This document shows positions 26,428-35,471 of a stretch of DNA of 64,000 nucleotides, piece by piece. This DNA is from UBA7067 sp051880615 (GTDB lineage Bacteria > Bacillota > Clostridia > Oscillospirales > Acutalibacteraceae): assembly GCA_051880615.1 (NCBI GenBank), contig JBJEOH010000038.1, positions 1 to 64,000 of the forward strand, read 5' to 3'. Numbering within the stretch: the first letter of the stretch is position 1; the number at the start of each line of letters is the position of its first letter. The notes under the pieces are model-generated. The model worked only from the letters and a program-made list of their open reading frames with translations. It was not told the DNA's origin and did no database searches. Made by a program: the position numbers and the translations under genes.

Positions 26428-27567
26428 TTGAAAAAAAGGATGACAGCATTAATTATCTCTTTTTCTATGATTTTTGTGTTTCCGCCAAGTGCGTCAGCCG
26501 AGGAAGAAATTGAGGTTTCCGCTAAGGCGGCGGCGGTGCTTTGTGTTGATACAGGCGAATTCCTGTTCCAAAAAAACAGCGATGAGCAGCTGCCTATGGC
26601 GAGTACCACAAAGATAATGACCTCCCTGCTTGCGCTTGAAGCGGCGAAAACGGACAATAAAACGGTGACCTTTACAAAAGAAATGATTGCCGAAGGCTCG
26701 TCAATGGGCTTAAAGCTCGGCTATAAGCTGAAGCTTTCCGAACTTGCCGCAGGAATGATGACGGTGTCGGGCAATGATTCGGCAAATGCCGCCGCTTTTG
26801 CGATAAGCGGCAGTCTTGAAAAATTCGCCGTATTGATGAACGAAAAAGCAAAGAGTATAGGACTTGATAATACAAGCTTTGTAACGCCGTCGGGTCTTGA
26901 CGATGAAAACCACTATTCAACAGCCTGCGACATGGCGCGCTTAATGGAATGTGCAATGCAGAACAAGGATTTTGCCGCACTTGTAAAGCAGAAAAGCGTT
27001 AAGGTGGATTTTGAATATCCCGAGGACTTGTCGGTTACATACCAGTCACACAACAGGCTTTTGTCGCTTTATGAATACTGCACAGGCGGCAAAACCGGCT
27101 TTACAAAAAAAGCAGGGCGCTGTCTTGTTACAGCCGCCGAGCGTGACGGAAAGCATCTTATCGCAGTTACCCTCAGTGCACCCGACGACTGGAATGACCA
27201 CATAAGAATGTTTGATTACGGCTTTTCAATGCTTCAAACAATGCATTACGATGATACAGTGTATCATACAAAGCTGAATGTTGTCGGCGGAGTCTGTGAT
27301 GAAATAAGCGTAGGCGCATATTCTTCGTTTGAATGTGTGGTCAATCGTGCGGACAAGGACAAAATAGAGCGCGAAATCTACCTGCCGCAGTTTGTGTATG
27401 CTCCTGTCAGCAGCGGCGACACTGTGGGCAGGATAGTGTATAGACTGGGCGGCGAAATTATTGCCTCAAATGATTTGGTGGCGGAGGAGGGCTGTGCCCG
27501 CTTTGAGCCGAAAAAGGGACTTTTTGAGTTTATCGGCGACGCAATTAAAAGGATATTCGGATTTTAG
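26428..27567 (+). CDS. D-alanyl-D-alanine carboxypeptidase (S11, DacF-like)
   Basis: Penicillin-binding protein that trims the terminal D-Ala of peptidoglycan side chains. The 379 residues comprise a signal peptide (1-24, ending ASA) and the three active-site motifs SxxK (ASTTKI), SGN (SGNDSAN) and KTG (KTGFTKKA). A C-terminal PBP5-associated beta domain and a short amphipathic end (FEFIGDAIKRIFGF) for membrane attachment follow. The start is TTG with AAAGGAG eight bases upstream. The neighbourhood is spore-related, so a DacF-like role in cortex formation is possible. Confidence 0.92.
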   Translation: MKKRMTALIISFSMIFVFPPSASAEEEIEVSAKAAAVLCVDTGEFLFQKNSDEQLPMASTTKIMTSLLALEAAKTDNKTVTFTKEMIAEGSSMGLKLGYKLKLSELAAGMMTVSGNDSANAAAFAISGSLEKFAVLMNEKAKSIGLDNTSFVTPSGLDDENHYSTACDMARLMECAMQNKDFAALVKQKSVKVDFEYPEDLSVTYQSHNRLLSLYEYCTGGKTGFTKKAGRCLVTAAERDGKHLIAVTLSAPDDWNDHIRMFDYGFSMLQTMHYDDTVYHTKLNVVGGVCDEISVGAYSSFECVVNRADKDKIEREIYLPQFVYAPVSSGDTVGRIVYRLGGEIIASNDLVAEEGCARFEPKKGLFEFIGDAIKRIFGF

Positions 27568-27600
27568 ATTAGATATTAAAAATAAGGATAAGGATGAATT

Positions 27601-28347
27601 ATGGCGAAATATGAAAGGATAAGACTTCAGAAGCTGCTTGCCGACTGCGGTGTAGCATCAAGAAGAAAATCGGAGGAGCTGATTGCAGCCGGTGCGGTTA
27701 AGGTCAACGGCAGAATCGCAAAAATAGGCGACAAGGTTGACCCGTATAACGACAAGGTGCTTGTAAACGGACAGAAAATAACGGCAAGGGCAAAGCCAAA
27801 GCACTATTACATTATGCTGCACAAGCCGAGAGGCTATGTAACGACAATGAGCGACGAAATGGGCAGAAAATGTGTGGCTGAGCTTGTGAAAGATGTGCCG
27901 GGCAGGGTTTACCCTGTGGGCAGGCTTGACAGGGATAGCGAGGGCTTGCTGCTTATGACTAATGACGGCGACTTTGCAAACAAGGTTATGCATCCGGCAA
28001 AGCATGTTTACAAGGTGTACCGCGTTACAATCCGCCCCGGAATAACCGAGGAACAGCTCACGCAGATGTGCGTGGGTATGATGATTGACGGGCGAAAAAC
28101 TGCGCCTGCCGAGGTAAGAGTAGTTACACGGCAGGAGGGAAGATGTGTTTTAGAGGTTGTACTTCGTGAGGGCAGAAACCGACAGATAAGAAAGATGTGC
28201 GAGCAGCTCGGTATGGAGGTTGCAAGGCTAAAGAGAATCGCAATCGGGCAGGTAAAGCTTGGTATGCTTCAGCCGGGCAAGTGGCGAGAGCTTTCTCAGG
28301 ACGAGGTAAAGCGATTGATGGCTGAGCCGAACACTACGGTCAGATAG
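27601..28347 (+). CDS. rluB: 23S rRNA pseudouridine synthase, RluB/RsuA family
   Basis: Isomerises a specific uridine in rRNA. The 248 residues comprise an N-terminal S4 RNA-binding domain (about 5-65, with LADCGVASRRKSEELI) and the catalytic domain with the conserved Asp in GRLDRDSEGLLL. The C-terminal REGRNRQIRKMCEQLG motif is present. Whether it modifies 23S or 16S cannot be decided from sequence; RluB is the commonest assignment in Firmicutes. AAGGATG precedes the ATG, and YgiQ starts 10 bases after the stop. Confidence 0.9.
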   Translation: MAKYERIRLQKLLADCGVASRRKSEELIAAGAVKVNGRIAKIGDKVDPYNDKVLVNGQKITARAKPKHYYIMLHKPRGYVTTMSDEMGRKCVAELVKDVPGRVYPVGRLDRDSEGLLLMTNDGDFANKVMHPAKHVYKVYRVTIRPGITEEQLTQMCVGMMIDGRKTAPAEVRVVTRQEGRCVLEVVLREGRNRQIRKMCEQLGMEVARLKRIAIGQVKLGMLQPGKWRELSQDEVKRLMAEPNTTVR

Positions 28348-28357
28348 GGGAATTGAT

Positions 28358-30247
28358 ATGGCATTTTTGCCGGTGACAAAGGAAGATATGAACGCTCGAG
28401 GCTGGGAACAGGCGGATTTTGTGTATATAACAGGAGATGCGTATGTTGACCACCCAAGCTTCGGCGTTGCGATTATTTCAAGAGTGCTTGAGGCACACGG
28501 CTATAAGGTTGCGATAGTTTCACAGCCACAGTGCGATGAAGATTATAAGCGTTTCGGCAAGCCGAAGCTCGGCTTTATAATAACATCGGGCAACATTGAC
28601 AGTATGGTGGCTCACTACACTGCGGCAAAGCGCAAAAGGAGCGATGATGCATATTCACCCGGTGGAAAAGCAGGACTGCGACCCGACAGAGCCGTAATCG
28701 TATACACAAAAAAGGTAAAGCAGCTCTACCCCGACAGCTTTGTTATGATTGGCGGCTTGGAGGCAAGCCTGCGGCGCTTTGCGCACTATGACTATTGGGA
28801 TGACAGGGTAAGACCGTCAATCCTTATCGACAGCGGAGCTGATATATTAAGCTTCGGTATGGGAGAAAACCAGACGATTGAAATTGCGGACAAGCTGCGT
28901 GACGGCTGTGTTTTGGAGGAGCTTTACTCGGTAAGGGGAATCTGTTATTCCGTGTTGACAAAGGACTATGTTCCGATGAGCGTTACCGAATGCCCGTCAT
29001 ATGAGCAGGTGTGCGAGTCAAAGGAGGAATACGCTCTTGCGACAAAGCGGCAGATGGAGCAGCAGGACGCAGTAAGAGGTAAGGTGATAATTCAGCGGCA
29101 CGGTGACAGAATTTTAGTGCAGAACAAGCCTATGCCACCGCTGACAACGGACGAGCTTGATTTTGTATATTCTCTGCCGTATGAAAGATATTATCATCCG
29201 ATGTATGAAAAGGACGGCGGCGTTCCGGGTATAACCGAGGTTGAGTTTTCAATCACCCACAACAGAGGGTGCTTCGGCGCCTGCAACTTCTGCTCAATAG
29301 CCTTTCATCAGGGCAGAGCAATCACTGTAAGAAGTAAGGAATCGGTGCTTAAGGAGGCGAAAATGCTCTCCGAAAACCCGAGATTCAAAGGATATATACA
29401 CGATGTGGGCGGCCCTACGGCAAACTTCCGCCTACCGTCGTGCAAAATACAGGAGAAGGCAGGACTTTGCAAAAACAGAAAGTGCCTTGCCCCAAAGCCA
29501 TGCAAAAGCCTGCAGGTTGACCACAGCGAATACCTTGATATTCTGCGTGAGATGAGGAAAATCAAGGGTGTCAAAAGGGTGTTTATCCGTTCGGGAATAC
29601 GCTTTGACTACCTGATGGAGGATAAGGACAAGGAATTCTTCAAGGAGCTTGTTGAGCACCATGTCAGCGGACAGCTCAAGGTAGCGCCCGAGCATTGTTC
29701 GGCGGCGGTTCTTGACCAGATGGGCAAGCCGCATATTGAAAGCTATATCCGCTTTGCGCGCGAGTTTTACAAAACGACAAAGCAAATTGGCAAGGAACAG
29801 TACCTTGTGCCGTACCTTATGTCGTCGCATCCCGGCTCAACTCTCAAGGATGCGGTTGAGCTTGCGCTGTTCCTGAAAAAAGAGAAAATCCGCCCCGAAC
29901 AGGTGCAGGACTTTTATCCGACTCCGGGTACGGTTTCAACCTGTATGTTCTACACAGGGATAAATCCAATAACTATGGAAAAGGTCTTCGTGCCGAAAAC
30001 GCCTAAGGAAAAGGCGATGCAAAGGGCGCTTTTGCAGTACTTTAACCCTAAAAACAGGGATATGGTCATAGATGCACTCATAGCCGCAGGACGGGAGGAT
30101 TTGATAGGAACCTCGCCGTCGTGTCTTGTGCCTCCGAACGCAAAATACAGGGCAATGCAGATGAAAAAACAGCAGAGCAGGACAAACAGCGGCAAGCGCA
30201 GACAGATGCAAAACGGTAAGCAAAGAAATGGAAAAAAGAAAAGGTAA
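28358..30247 (+). CDS. YgiQ-family radical SAM protein
   Basis: Conserved radical SAM protein of 629 residues whose reaction is not established. The N-terminal YgiQ domain includes GDAYVDHPSFG and the GGLEASLRRFAHYDYW block. The iron-sulfur cluster motif CFGACNFCSIAFHQGR begins near residue 308. The C-terminus is a Lys/Arg/Gln-rich basic tail (about 600-629). GGGGAATTG precedes the ATG. It overlaps the following hydrolase gene by 20 bases, so the two are probably translated together. Confidence 0.9.
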   Translation: MAFLPVTKEDMNARGWEQADFVYITGDAYVDHPSFGVAIISRVLEAHGYKVAIVSQPQCDEDYKRFGKPKLGFIITSGNIDSMVAHYTAAKRKRSDDAYSPGGKAGLRPDRAVIVYTKKVKQLYPDSFVMIGGLEASLRRFAHYDYWDDRVRPSILIDSGADILSFGMGENQTIEIADKLRDGCVLEELYSVRGICYSVLTKDYVPMSVTECPSYEQVCESKEEYALATKRQMEQQDAVRGKVIIQRHGDRILVQNKPMPPLTTDELDFVYSLPYERYYHPMYEKDGGVPGITEVEFSITHNRGCFGACNFCSIAFHQGRAITVRSKESVLKEAKMLSENPRFKGYIHDVGGPTANFRLPSCKIQEKAGLCKNRKCLAPKPCKSLQVDHSEYLDILREMRKIKGVKRVFIRSGIRFDYLMEDKDKEFFKELVEHHVSGQLKVAPEHCSAAVLDQMGKPHIESYIRFAREFYKTTKQIGKEQYLVPYLMSSHPGSTLKDAVELALFLKKEKIRPEQVQDFYPTPGTVSTCMFYTGINPITMEKVFVPKTPKEKAMQRALLQYFNPKNRDMVIDALIAAGREDLIGTSPSCLVPPNAKYRAMQMKKQQSRTNSGKRRQMQNGKQRNGKKKR

Positions 30248-31124
30248 GCGAGTGCCGACAGCGGTAAAGCTTGTGATTGCTGTAGCTTTGGTGGTGTCAA
30301 TCGTTATAACCGCCTTTGGCGGCTGGAACGGTATATATCAGCTTGTCGGGCTTAAAAACAATCTTGACGATGAAAATTCGCTTACCGCTGAGTTTTTCAG
30401 CGTGGGCTGCGCTGACTGCTGTATAATAAGCAGTGGCGGCAGGCATATTTTAATTGATGCAGGCGAAAACAGCGAAAAAAACAGCGCCCTGCATTACATA
30501 CGCCAAAACGGAATAGACAAGATAGATTTAGCTGTGATAACGCATTTTGACAGCGACCACTGCAACAATTTCCTGAGTATTTTAAATGAAATCAGGGTTG
30601 ACAGGCTTGTTACAAGCTTTGCGTTTGAAGGCAGCGAGGACAGTGCAGATATAATAACGGCGGCGACAAAGGGCGGAACTGCGGTTGAATATATGAGCGC
30701 AGGCGGAAAAATTGAAGTCGGCAATATGAGCGTTTCGGCTTTATCGCCCAAAGCGCTGTATTCAACCGATAACGACAACAGCCTTGTTATAAAGCTTGAA
30801 GCCTTTGGTAAGTCAATGCTTTTTATGGCTGACTGCGGAAGCAAGGCTGAGCAGGATATACTTCAATACGGTGACAGTCTGAAATGCGATGTACTCAAGG
30901 TGTCGCATCACGGCAGCGGCACTGCAACAGGCAAGGAGTTTTTATCATTGGCACAGCCGAAATATGCAGTTATATCAGTCGGAATGAATAAATACGCCTT
31001 GCCGTCGATAGAGGTTATATCAAGGCTTGAAGCTGTAGGCGCGCAGGTGTTCAGAACCGATAAGGCGGGTACAATTTTATTTAAAATAACACAGGAAGAA
31101 ATAAGCGTTAAAACGGATAATTAA
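30228..31124 (+). CDS. ComEC-like metallo-beta-lactamase-fold hydrolase, membrane-anchored
   Basis: The 298 residues comprise a basic N-terminus, one membrane helix (about 14-36) and an extracellular metallo-beta-lactamase-fold domain. Metal ligands appear in THFDSDHCNN, FMADCGSKAEQD and SHHGSGTATG. This is the stand-alone version of the ComEC C-terminal domain, presumably a DNase or phosphodiesterase outside the membrane; the DNA-channel part of ComEC is absent. A DUF3006 gene follows by 12 bases, a common pairing. Confidence 0.88.
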   Translation: MEKRKGKRVPTAVKLVIAVALVVSIVITAFGGWNGIYQLVGLKNNLDDENSLTAEFFSVGCADCCIISSGGRHILIDAGENSEKNSALHYIRQNGIDKIDLAVITHFDSDHCNNFLSILNEIRVDRLVTSFAFEGSEDSADIITAATKGGTAVEYMSAGGKIEVGNMSVSALSPKALYSTDNDNSLVIKLEAFGKSMLFMADCGSKAEQDILQYGDSLKCDVLKVSHHGSGTATGKEFLSLAQPKYAVISVGMNKYALPSIEVISRLEAVGAQVFRTDKAGTILFKITQEEISVKTDN

Positions 31125-31136
31125 GGAGAGAAGCTT

Positions 31137-31310
31137 ATGAAAAGCCTTAAAATAGAAAATTTTGAAAGAGAGTTTGCAATTTGCACCGATAAGGAAAAGT
31201 CCTTTTTCGCCATTGAGCAAAAGGAGCTGCCGAGCGGCGCTAAAAAGGGTGATATAATTTTCATTGACGATGACGGCAAAATTACACTTAAAAGTAAGGC
31301 TAAAGGATAA
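31137..31310 (+). CDS. DUF3006-type small protein
   Basis: A 57-residue protein starting MKSLKIENFEREFAICTDKE, with the family pattern of a short beta-rich domain and LPSGAKKGDIIFIDDDG near the end. AAGGAGAG precedes the ATG. DUF3006 genes commonly sit next to ComEC-like hydrolases, as here, which supports the call. Function unknown. Confidence 0.75.
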   Translation: MKSLKIENFEREFAICTDKEKSFFAIEQKELPSGAKKGDIIFIDDDGKITLKSKAKG

Positions 31311-31314
31311 TACT

Positions 31315-31582
31315 ATGAAAAGCTACGATGAATTCGTTGATTGGATTCCGGTTTTGAGGAGCATCCGCTGAATGGTCAGAGCAATCAAGAGTTCAAGAGC
31401 CAAATGATAATATATCTGCTAAGGTTGATGACAGCGCTCTTGATAAGCTTGTACATACCGCAAATGAGCTTAGCAACAACAAGCTTGAAATCGTCCTGCG
31501 GACAGATATGCTTTATTATCAGTACTTTACGGATATGAACAGCTATACAAATGTTTTTTCACTTGCAAAAACGGAGGCATAA
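31315..31582 (+). pseudogene. Frame-disrupted small gene of unknown function
   Basis: Starts MKSYDEFVDWI four bases after the DUF3006 gene and soon meets TGA. Protein-like sequence continues in other frames: GFEEHPLNGQSNQEF in the next frame (about 31350-31405), then NDNISAKVDDSALDKLVH to a TAA at 31580-31582 in the third. Reading these as one protein of about 85 residues needs two frame changes. Either the gene has decayed or the sequence has indel errors. I do not recognise the family. Confidence 0.5.
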
Positions 31583-31599
31583 TTTCCTGCCTCCGTTTT
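31567..31599 (+). terminator. Terminator after the ComEC-like/DUF3006 cluster
   Basis: AAAACGGAGGC pairs with GCCTCCGTTTT around a 10-base loop; the T-run is part of the stem and is followed by ATCG. It closes the plus-strand run that began with the site-2 protease. Confidence 0.75.
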
Positions 31600-31699
31600 A
31601 TCGTGTATATTAGAATGAATTATCGTAATTCATTTGAATTGAAAAATTCACTTATTTTATATTTCAAGCTCTTTTTCTTCCGACTCCTTGACAAAACGC

Positions 31700-31982
31700 A
31701 GGCTTTTATTTATACTTAGCTTATAAAGGCTGTGAAGAGAAGAAGTAAACCTGCAAAAACGGTGCAGAGAAACCGTGTGTTGGTGAAAACGGGAGCGTTT
31801 TTCGGTTGAAATACATCTTGGAGCTGCCCGGCTGAACAATGCAGTTTAAGTAGGTTGGGACGGGATTTCCCGTTACAGAAAAGGGTAATGCAAGTTACCC
31901 GTCAAGGTCTGTGCCGTGAGGCGCGGATAAACTGAGGTGGTACCACGGACCAAATCCGTCCTCTTTTTTGAGGGCGGTTTTT
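31700..31982 (+). promoter_or_regulatory. Tyr-specific T-box riboswitch
   Basis: Leader that senses uncharged tRNA-Tyr and controls tyrS. The T-box sequence lies within AACTGAGGTGGTACCACGGA (31930-31949). The competing terminator has stem CCGTCCTC/GAGGGCGG (31956-31963, 31970-31977), loop T6 and a trailing T-run. The specifier triplet TAC (Tyr) is assigned at 31812-31814 in GAAATACATC, matching the downstream gene. Start of the element is approximate. Confidence 0.88.
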
Positions 31983-32022
31983 ATATTTTTGCCCTCTAAA
32001 TAATTTATACGGAGGAGATAAA

Positions 32023-33246
32023 ATGGGAGTTTATGAAGAACTTCAGGAGCGAGGACTTATCGCTCAGACTACTAATGAAGAAGAAATCAGAAAGCTTGTA
32101 AATAACGGCGAGGCTGTTTTTTACATAGGTTTTGACCCAACGGCAGACAGTCTGCATGTTGGACACTTTATGGCGCTTTGTCTTATGAAAAGACTGCAAA
32201 TGGCAGGCAACAAGCCGATTGCTCTTATCGGCGGCGGTACGGCTATGATAGGCGACCCGTCAGGCAAAACCGATATGAGAAAGATGATGACCAAGGAGAC
32301 AATCGAGCACAACTGCGAATGCTTCAAAAAGCAGATGAGCCGTTTCATCGAGTTCGGCGAGGACAAGGCTATTATGGTAAATAATGCCGACTGGCTGCTC
32401 GATTTAAACTATGTAGAGCTTTTGCGTGAGGTTGGCGCACATTTCAGCGTTAACCGTATGCTTGCGGCTGAGTGCTATAAGCAGCGTATGGAGAGGGGTT
32501 TGAGCTTCCTCGAATTCAACTATATGATAATGCAGAGCTATGACTTCTATACCCTGTTCAATAAATACGGCTGTAATCTGCAATTCGGCGGCGACGACCA
32601 GTGGAGCAATATGCTCGGCGGTACTGAGCTTATAAGAAGGAAGCTCGGCAAGGATTCGCACGCAATGACAATCAAGCTTCTGCTCAACTCTGAGGGTAAG
32701 AAAATGGGCAAGACAGAAAAGGGTGCCGTATGGCTTGACCCTGACAAGACAAGCCCGTACGATTTTTACCAGTATTGGAGAAATGTTGATGACGGCGATG
32801 TTATCAAGTGCCTTAAGATGCTGACATTTTTGCCGCTTGAGCAGATTTATGAGCTTGAAAAGCTTGAGGGCAGTCAGCTTAATAAAGCTAAAGAAATTCT
32901 TGCCTACGAGGTAACAAAGCTTATCCACGGACAGGAAGAAGCCGACAAGGCGCAAGCTGCGGCTAAGTCTATTTTCGGTGCAGGCGGCAGCGAAAATATG
33001 CCTGAAACAAAGCTTGAAGACTCAGATTTCACAGACGGAGAAATTACGGTTTTAGACGCAATGGTTAAAGCAAAGCTTGCAGCCTCAAAAAGCGAAGCAA
33101 GGCGTTTGGTGGTTCAGGGAGGCGTCAGCGTTGACGACAGCAAGGTGACCGACCCGACACAGACTATTTCTAAGGCAACGCTTGAGGAAAACGGCTTTGT
33201 TGTAATAAAGAAGGGCAAAAAAGCCTTTAACAAAATAATAATTTAA
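32023..33246 (+). CDS. tyrS: Tyrosyl-tRNA synthetase
   Basis: Charges tRNA-Tyr in the cytoplasm. The 407 residues contain the class I motifs HVGH (in LHVGHFMA) and KMGKT for KMSKS, the tyrosine-binding QFGGDDQWSNML, and a C-terminal S4 RNA-binding domain (from about 345, with AASKSEARRLVVQGGVSV). CGGAGGAG precedes the ATG. It is controlled by the T-box leader upstream. Confidence 0.96.
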   Translation: MGVYEELQERGLIAQTTNEEEIRKLVNNGEAVFYIGFDPTADSLHVGHFMALCLMKRLQMAGNKPIALIGGGTAMIGDPSGKTDMRKMMTKETIEHNCECFKKQMSRFIEFGEDKAIMVNNADWLLDLNYVELLREVGAHFSVNRMLAAECYKQRMERGLSFLEFNYMIMQSYDFYTLFNKYGCNLQFGGDDQWSNMLGGTELIRRKLGKDSHAMTIKLLLNSEGKKMGKTEKGAVWLDPDKTSPYDFYQYWRNVDDGDVIKCLKMLTFLPLEQIYELEKLEGSQLNKAKEILAYEVTKLIHGQEEADKAQAAAKSIFGAGGSENMPETKLEDSDFTDGEITVLDAMVKAKLAASKSEARRLVVQGGVSVDDSKVTDPTQTISKATLEENGFVVIKKGKKAFNKIII

Positions 33247-33272
33247 TTTTAAGAAAGGTAGGGTGAACGGTT

Positions 33273-33704
33273 ATGAAGAAGTTTTTTAACGAGTTCAAAG
33301 CGTTTATAATGAGGGGCAATGTTCTTGACCTCGCCGTAGCGGTTATCATCGGTGCTGCGTTTCAGGCTATAATCAGTTCTCTTGTTGATGATATTATCTC
33401 GCCGATTCTCGGTTTGTTCGGCGGAATTGACTTCAAGAGCTTTGTGCTTGACATTAACGGCGTCCAGATTAAGTACGGCTCGTTTATTACGGCTGTTATA
33501 AACTTCCTGATTATGGCATTTGTAATTTTCCTTATCATCAAGGGCATTGCAAAGGTTTCGGAGCTTGGTAAAAAGCTTGCCAAAAAAGAAGAAGAGGAAG
33601 AAGCGCCTACAACAAAGAAATGTCCTTATTGCTGCAGCGAAATAGACATAAAGGCTACACGCTGCCCGCACTGCACATCTGTTATTGAAGAAGAAAAGAA
33701 CTGA
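33273..33704 (+). CDS. mscL: Large-conductance mechanosensitive channel with C-terminal zinc ribbon
   Basis: Homopentameric osmotic safety valve. Residues 1-95 are a typical MscL: MKKFFNEFKAFIMRGNVLDL, helix TM1 (AVAVIIGAAFQAIISSLVDD) and TM2 (FITAVINFLIMAFVIFLIIK). The cytoplasmic bundle is replaced or extended by a Lys/Glu stretch and a zinc ribbon with CPYC and CPHC (about 115-137). The total of 143 residues is close to normal because the ribbon takes the place of part of the usual C-terminal helix. GGTAGGG precedes the ATG. Confidence 0.92.
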   Translation: MKKFFNEFKAFIMRGNVLDLAVAVIIGAAFQAIISSLVDDIISPILGLFGGIDFKSFVLDINGVQIKYGSFITAVINFLIMAFVIFLIIKGIAKVSELGKKLAKKEEEEEAPTTKKCPYCCSEIDIKATRCPHCTSVIEEEKN

Positions 33705-33749
33705 TACCTATTGGATTTGCTGATATTTCGGTGAAAGCGAGGTGACATA

Positions 33750-34826
33750 ATGGACGGATTTGAGGATTACTTCGGATTAGATGACACACAGAGCGTTGAG
33801 CGTCAGCCGCGTCAAAGGCAATGCGAGCGGCCGCGTGAAAATGTGCGCAGAGCAAAAGAAAGCGGAAAACGCAGAAGTTTCGGCTTGCTCAAAAGCCGTG
33901 CGTTCCTTATTTCTGTTGTATTTGTTATTTATGTCGCTGCTACTGTAATGCTGCTCGCTTTCAGTAAGGATTTGGGCGTGCGCATAAAGGAGGATCAGGA
34001 GGCTACGGTAGCCGTTAATGTTCTTGAAAACCCTGTGTACCCCGATGACTATGAAACAGTGAAGCTTAGCCAATCTGAGGTGAATAAAGGCTTTTTGTTG
34101 CTTATCAACAACGAGTATGCCTGTGGTCAGGACGGAATTGACCTTGCTAATGTAAGCGAGAACTATAACAAAACCTATCAGGTTACCGACTACTCAGTTG
34201 AGGCAAATAAAACCACAATAGAGCATATGAACCTGATGTTTGCCGATTTTAAAAAGGCAGTGGGCGAAAATGACCTTATGATTTCCTGTGCCTATCGCAG
34301 TATGGCTTTGCAAGCGCAGCTGTATAACGAGGAAATTGAGGAAAAGGGCGAAGAAGAAGGCTCAAAATGGGTAGCAAAGCCGGGACACAGCGAGCATCAG
34401 TCGGGATATGCTTTTGACCTGACGCTTCGTGATAAAAACGGAATTATCACCGAGTTCGACGGAGAGGGAAGGTATTCGTGGATTGAGGAAAACTGCGAAA
34501 AATACGGATTTATTATCCGCTATCCCTCTGATAAGACCGAGCTAACGGGCATATATCACGAGCCTTGGCATATTCGCTATGTCGGATTGGCTCATGCGTG
34601 CTATATCAAGGAGAATAACCTCTCGCTTGAGGAATATATATCGCGGCTCAAAGGCTACAGTGTGCAAAAGCCGCTGGAATATCAGGATTGCGAGATGAAC
34701 CGTTGGTGTATTTATTATGTAGCGGCTCAAGGAGATAATACCGATATTCCTGTGCCGAAGGACAGGCAGTATGAGATAAGCGGAAATAATGTTGACGGAT
34801 TTATCGTCAGTATAAAAATGAATTGA
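33750..34826 (+). CDS. M15-family D,D-carboxypeptidase (VanY-like), membrane-anchored
   Basis: The 358 residues comprise a basic cytoplasmic N-terminus (about 1-52), one membrane helix (about 53-72) and an extracellular M15 peptidase domain. Zinc ligands are seen in GHSEHQSGYAFDL and EPWHIRYVG. Such enzymes remove the terminal D-Ala of peptidoglycan precursors; no vancomycin-resistance genes adjoin, so a housekeeping wall role is likelier. GAGGTG precedes the ATG. Confidence 0.88.
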   Translation: MDGFEDYFGLDDTQSVERQPRQRQCERPRENVRRAKESGKRRSFGLLKSRAFLISVVFVIYVAATVMLLAFSKDLGVRIKEDQEATVAVNVLENPVYPDDYETVKLSQSEVNKGFLLLINNEYACGQDGIDLANVSENYNKTYQVTDYSVEANKTTIEHMNLMFADFKKAVGENDLMISCAYRSMALQAQLYNEEIEEKGEEEGSKWVAKPGHSEHQSGYAFDLTLRDKNGIITEFDGEGRYSWIEENCEKYGFIIRYPSDKTELTGIYHEPWHIRYVGLAHACYIKENNLSLEEYISRLKGYSVQKPLEYQDCEMNRWCIYYVAAQGDNTDIPVPKDRQYEISGNNVDGFIVSIKMN

Positions 34827-34833
34827 TTTTTTA

Positions 34834-34872
34834 AGGCGGCTTCTGCGTTTTTGCGAAAGCCGCCTGTTTTTT
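34834..34872. terminator. Bidirectional terminator between convergent wall genes
   Basis: AGGCGGCTT pairs with AAGCCGCCT around a 14-base loop and is followed by GTTTTTT. It overlaps the end of the minus-strand amidase gene. Confidence 0.7.
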
Positions 34873-35413
34873 ACGGTTCTTTAAAAGGAACGCCTAAAAA
34901 TTCGGTAACGGACAGCGCGAGATTTCTTGCAATCTCGCCTATATTTTCCCTTATCCACTGTGCGTCCTGAGGGTTATCGTGGTATGCAATTTCAATAAGC
35001 ACGGCAGGTGCTTTTGTTTTTTTTAGCTCTGCAAGGCTTGTGCTTGAAATCGTTTTGACAAGATTAGGGTTGGGGTAAATCGCTTTGAAATTGTCGGCTA
35101 TAATCTGCGCCGCTTCCTTTCCGCGGCTGCTTGTAGGGTAGTAGTAAACATCTGTACCGCTGAGCTTGCCGGCGAGATTCGGAGGCGCGGCGTTTGAATG
35201 AAGTGCAAGGTGTAAATTATAGTTTCCCTCGTTCGACAGTGCAATCGCCCTGCTTAAGCTTTCGTCAGGATTATTGCGGTTTACGGTTATTCCGCTTGCC
35301 TCGAGATAGGGGATAAGCTCGTCGGCAACCAGATTCATATAATATTCCTCGTTGCCGCCGTCAACATAAGGGTTGAATTCCTGTGTTGACGGGCTGATGA
35401 AAACTGATGGCAA
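34871..35413 (-). CDS. N-acetylmuramoyl-L-alanine amidase (Amidase_3)
   Basis: Cleaves between MurNAc and the peptide stem. The 180 residues consist of the catalytic domain alone. Zinc and catalytic residues are visible as the Glu in NEEYYMN, His in LHLALHSNA and Glu in VLIEIAYHDN. The ISPSTQE start is typical of the clostridial CwlC/spore-type amidases. No signal peptide and no SPOR or wall-binding domain, so it may act in the mother cell. The start is TTG with GGAGATG upstream. Confidence 0.85.
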   Translation of the reverse strand: MPSVFISPSTQEFNPYVDGGNEEYYMNLVADELIPYLEASGITVNRNNPDESLSRAIALSNEGNYNLHLALHSNAAPPNLAGKLSGTDVYYYPTSSRGKEAAQIIADNFKAIYPNPNLVKTISSTSLAELKKTKAPAVLIEIAYHDNPQDAQWIRENIGEIARNLALSVTEFLGVPFKEP

Positions 35414-35471
35414 AATATCATCTCCATAATTGTATAATAATTAATATATGATGCCAACAGCATAATGTTGA

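Noticed and set aside
33750..34826. Vancomycin-resistance cluster
   Set aside because: Only a VanY-like peptidase is present here, with no VanH, VanA/B or VanX homologue; the VanW-family gene at 63 kb is a common, unrelated domain.
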